This document shows positions 7,003 through 8,300 of a DNA stretch of 8,300 nt, piece after piece. Source of the stretch: CAVZRC01 sp052148775. GTDB lineage: Bacteria; Planctomycetota; Planctomycetia; Isosphaerales; Isosphaeraceae. The position numbers were made by a program, and so were the translations under genes. How positions within the stretch are numbered: the stretch's first letter is position 1; the number at the start of each line of letters is the position of its first letter. Where the stretch lies: NCBI GenBank assembly GCA_052148775.1, contig JBKQHM010000794.1, positions 1 through 8,300 of the forward strand, written 5' to 3'. The notes under the pieces were generated by a model that was given only the letters and a program-made list of their open reading frames with translations, was not told the origin of the DNA and made no database searches.

Positions 7003-7119
7003 ATGTCGAAAAAAAGAGCCGTGCCCTTGACCGGATCGATCCAGCATATAGAGTTCAGTGGAGGCGGTGTGCGCGGCGCCTGTGCGGCGATGATGGCATT
7101 CCGACCTTCCCTAGACTGA
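7003..7119 (+). CDS. Possible small ORF upstream of csrA (38 residues)
   Basis: The ORF begins MSKKRAVPLTGS and ends MMAFRPSLD with TGA. AGGG lies eight bases before the ATG, a good position, but inside a hairpin. The middle contains SGGGVRGA, which resembles the glycine-rich oxyanion motif of patatin-like lipases; with so short a frame this may be chance or a gene remnant. Third codon positions are less G/C-rich than in neighbouring genes, which argues against a long-conserved gene. Its function is unknown; it could be a leader peptide, a remnant or non-coding. Confidence 0.25.
   Translation: MSKKRAVPLTGSIQHIEFSGGGVRGACAAMMAFRPSLD
7027..7054 (+). promoter_or_regulatory. Candidate csrA promoter
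   Basis: TTGACC (7027-7032), five of six to the -35 consensus, is followed after 16 bases by TAGAGT (7049-7054), four of six to the -10. It would start transcription near 7061, about 120 bases before csrA. It lies within the possible small ORF, so both cannot easily be true of one transcript. Confidence 0.35.
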
Positions 7120-7180
7120 TGTCTGCTCACAACAATGGATGGTCTGTGCCGAGCGCAATAGGCACCAGAGGGGAGCGGCA

Positions 7181-7390
7181 ATGCTGGTTCTCTCCCGTAA
7201 GAAAAACGAGAGCATCATTATCAACGACAACATCACGGTGACCGTGATCGAGATCCGTGGGGACAAGGTGCGTCTCGGCATCGAAGCTCCCAAGGATGTC
7301 ACGGTTCATCGTCGTGAGGTCTACGAAGCGATTCAGAATCAGGCCCGATCGTCGGATCAGAGCGCCAAAGTCGGGCGCTCGGAAGTCTGA
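7181..7390 (+). CDS. csrA: Carbon storage regulator CsrA (translational regulator)
   Basis: CsrA is a small homodimeric RNA-binding protein that binds GGA motifs in mRNA leaders, usually blocking the ribosome site. This copy has 69 residues, near the usual 60-75. It begins MLVLSRKKNESI, continues through VTVTVIEI and DKVRLGIEAPKDVTVHRREVY, and retains R44, which is key for RNA binding, and the conserved L4. The ATG at 7181 is preceded by GAGGGGAG, a strong ribosome site about six bases away. That site contains a GGA (7172-7174), and another lies at 7137-7139, so CsrA could control its own translation, as in other bacteria. No fliW or flagellar gene is next to it, unlike the usual context in many flagellated bacteria. 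It is convergent with the PfpI gene. Confidence 0.95.
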   Translation: MLVLSRKKNESIIINDNITVTVIEIRGDKVRLGIEAPKDVTVHRREVYEAIQNQARSSDQSAKVGRSEV

Positions 7391-7498
7391 CGTCCGTTGG
7401 TGAATTCCTGTTGCCGTCGTTGAGGGCTCTGGCTCGTCACCGCGGTTGGAAGGATCCGGCGAGGCTTTTGTCTGTCCGCAAGATCATTCGGGTTCGGA

Positions 7499-8065
7499 CT
7501 AAGCTCCTAACGAATTCGTGGACTTAACGAGCTTGACGAACTCTCGCATCCAGGGTCCGTTGTCGGGCCATCCCCGGACGGTGACGAGGAGCCCGTCGAC
7601 GACAACCTCCCGGTTCACGAATTCGGCGCCGGCGGTTCGGAGGTCGATCTGGAGATCGGGATAGGCCGTCATCGTCTTGCCGCGAGCTCCGCCCGCCGCC
7701 AGGACCAAGAGGGGCCCGTGGCAATTGGCGGCGATCGGCTTCTTGGCGTCGATGAAGTGCTTCACGATCGCTACGGCCTTCTCGCGGTTCCTCAAATACT
7801 CGGGAGCCCGTCCGCCAGGAAGCACCAGGCCGTGATATCCCTCCGCCACGACTTCCTCCAGTCCCACGTCGGCCTGCACGCGATAGCCGGGCTTCTCCGT
7901 GTAGGTATCGAATCCCGGCTCGAAGTCGTGGACGACCGAGTTGAACACGCGCTTCTCTGGCGCGGCGATGTGCACCAGCCAGCCTTCTTCTTCCAGGCGG
8001 AACTTGGCGTAGTAGATCTCCTGAGCCTCTCCGGCGTCCCCTGTGATCATCAGGATTTTGATCAT
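7499..8065 (-). CDS. DJ-1/PfpI family protein (class I glutamine amidotransferase-like)
   Basis: This 188-residue protein has the flavodoxin-like DJ-1/PfpI fold. It opens MIKILMITGDAGEAQE with the conserved acidic residue E13, has LPGG at 82-85, and the nucleophile elbow AANCHGP with C115 followed by H116. These mark the catalytic site of the family. Members include PfpI-type peptidases, protein or nucleotide deglycases such as YhbO, and stress proteins; sequence alone does not choose between them. No signal peptide is seen, so it should be cytoplasmic. The ATG at 8065 has AAGGGG about nine bases upstream; an extension to 8140 adds 25 residues unlike the family and is rejected. It converges on csrA, with 108 bases between the stop codons and no clear shared terminator. 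Confidence 0.92.
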   Translation of the reverse strand: MIKILMITGDAGEAQEIYYAKFRLEEEGWLVHIAAPEKRVFNSVVHDFEPGFDTYTEKPGYRVQADVGLEEVVAEGYHGLVLPGGRAPEYLRNREKAVAIVKHFIDAKKPIAANCHGPLLVLAAGGARGKTMTAYPDLQIDLRTAGAEFVNREVVVDGLLVTVRGWPDNGPWMREFVKLVKSTNSLGA

Positions 8066-8150
8066 GACCTGACCCCTTGGTTCGCTCGGAATCGTCGACC
8101 GACACCCCTTGCCGTGAGCGAGTTTACAACCATTGTCCAAGATCAGGGAA

Positions 8151-8184
8151 TTCCTAAGGACCGTCCGTTAGCGGTCCGTAGGAA
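8151..8184. repeat. Long imperfect hairpin upstream of the PfpI gene
   Basis: TTCCTA-A-GGACCG (8151-8163) and CGGTCC-G-TAGGAA (8172-8184) pair over twelve base pairs with one internal A-G mismatch around an 8-base loop. It lies about 86-120 bases upstream of the PfpI start. No T tract follows on either strand, so it does not look like a normal intrinsic terminator. It could be a leader structure or a protein-binding palindrome. Confidence 0.5.
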
Positions 8185-8300
8185 GAACCCGAATTGGCCG
8201 GGACTGAGCCTGCCCTCCCGGATGCGATCCGCTCTCTTCTTATTGGAGTAGTCGATAAGCTAGCGATTCGAGCGTCGCGCCGCAAGCCTTTGCTTTCCTC

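Larger units (their letters stand above)
6833..7180. other. Structured intergenic region between sigma factor and csrA
   Basis: It contains a GC-rich perfect hairpin CCACGCC-CT-GGCGTGG (6928-6943), a second perfect 8-bp hairpin (6975-6997), a possible 38-codon ORF (7003-7119) and the likely csrA promoter and leader. A loose stem CCGAT...ATCGG (6843-6868) follows the sigma stop codon. None of these hairpins has a proper T tract on either strand, so none is a clear terminator. Confidence 0.5.

Noticed and set aside
7391..7498. A bidirectional terminator between csrA and the convergent PfpI gene
   Set aside because: The position is right for one, but I found no stem-loop with a T tract on either strand.

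Overview
The window reads as GC-rich chromosomal DNA from a planctomycete, most likely Isosphaeraceae or a relative. The grounds are a very large membrane-anchored Ser/Thr kinase with a parallel beta-helix ectodomain, an ECF sigma factor of the type that accompanies such kinases in planctomycetes, and strong G/C bias at third codon positions, which creates long shadow frames opposite the kinase. The lineage is an inference from protein style; no rRNA or other marker is present.

Layout, left to right: (1) 1-248, the region downstream of the kinase, with a possible minus-strand terminator near 92-119 and nothing else recognised. (2) 249-4214, minus strand, a 1321-residue kinase. (3) 4215-4626, non-coding. 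(4) 4627-5409, minus strand, an SDR oxidoreductase of the 3-ketoacyl-ACP-reductase type. (5) 5574-5647 and 5713-5786, plus strand, two adjacent tRNA-Arg genes (anticodons CCU and UCU) behind a good promoter. (6) 5787-6121, non-coding, holding a strong sigma-70-type promoter and a perfect parS palindrome. (7) 6122-6832, plus strand, the ECF sigma factor. (8) 6833-7180, a structured leader with two perfect hairpins and a possible 38-codon ORF. (9) 7181-7390, plus strand, csrA. (10) 7499-8065, minus strand, a DJ-1/PfpI protein convergent with csrA. (11) 8066-8300, the PfpI upstream region, with a long imperfect hairpin.

The most notable signal is not a gene. Two perfect 16-bp palindromes with the ParB-site core (GTTNCACGTGNAAC) lie about 4.3 kb apart. 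One is in the 5' leader of the sigma-factor gene (6012-6027) and one is inside the kinase coding sequence (1739-1754). Together they suggest that this segment is a ParB-loading region of the chromosome, and so probably origin-proximal.

Functionally the window is regulatory: a transmembrane kinase, an ECF sigma factor of a kinase-linked family, a post-transcriptional regulator (CsrA) and tRNAs for rare arginine codons, beside two general metabolic or stress enzymes. No mobile element, CRISPR array or defence system is visible.
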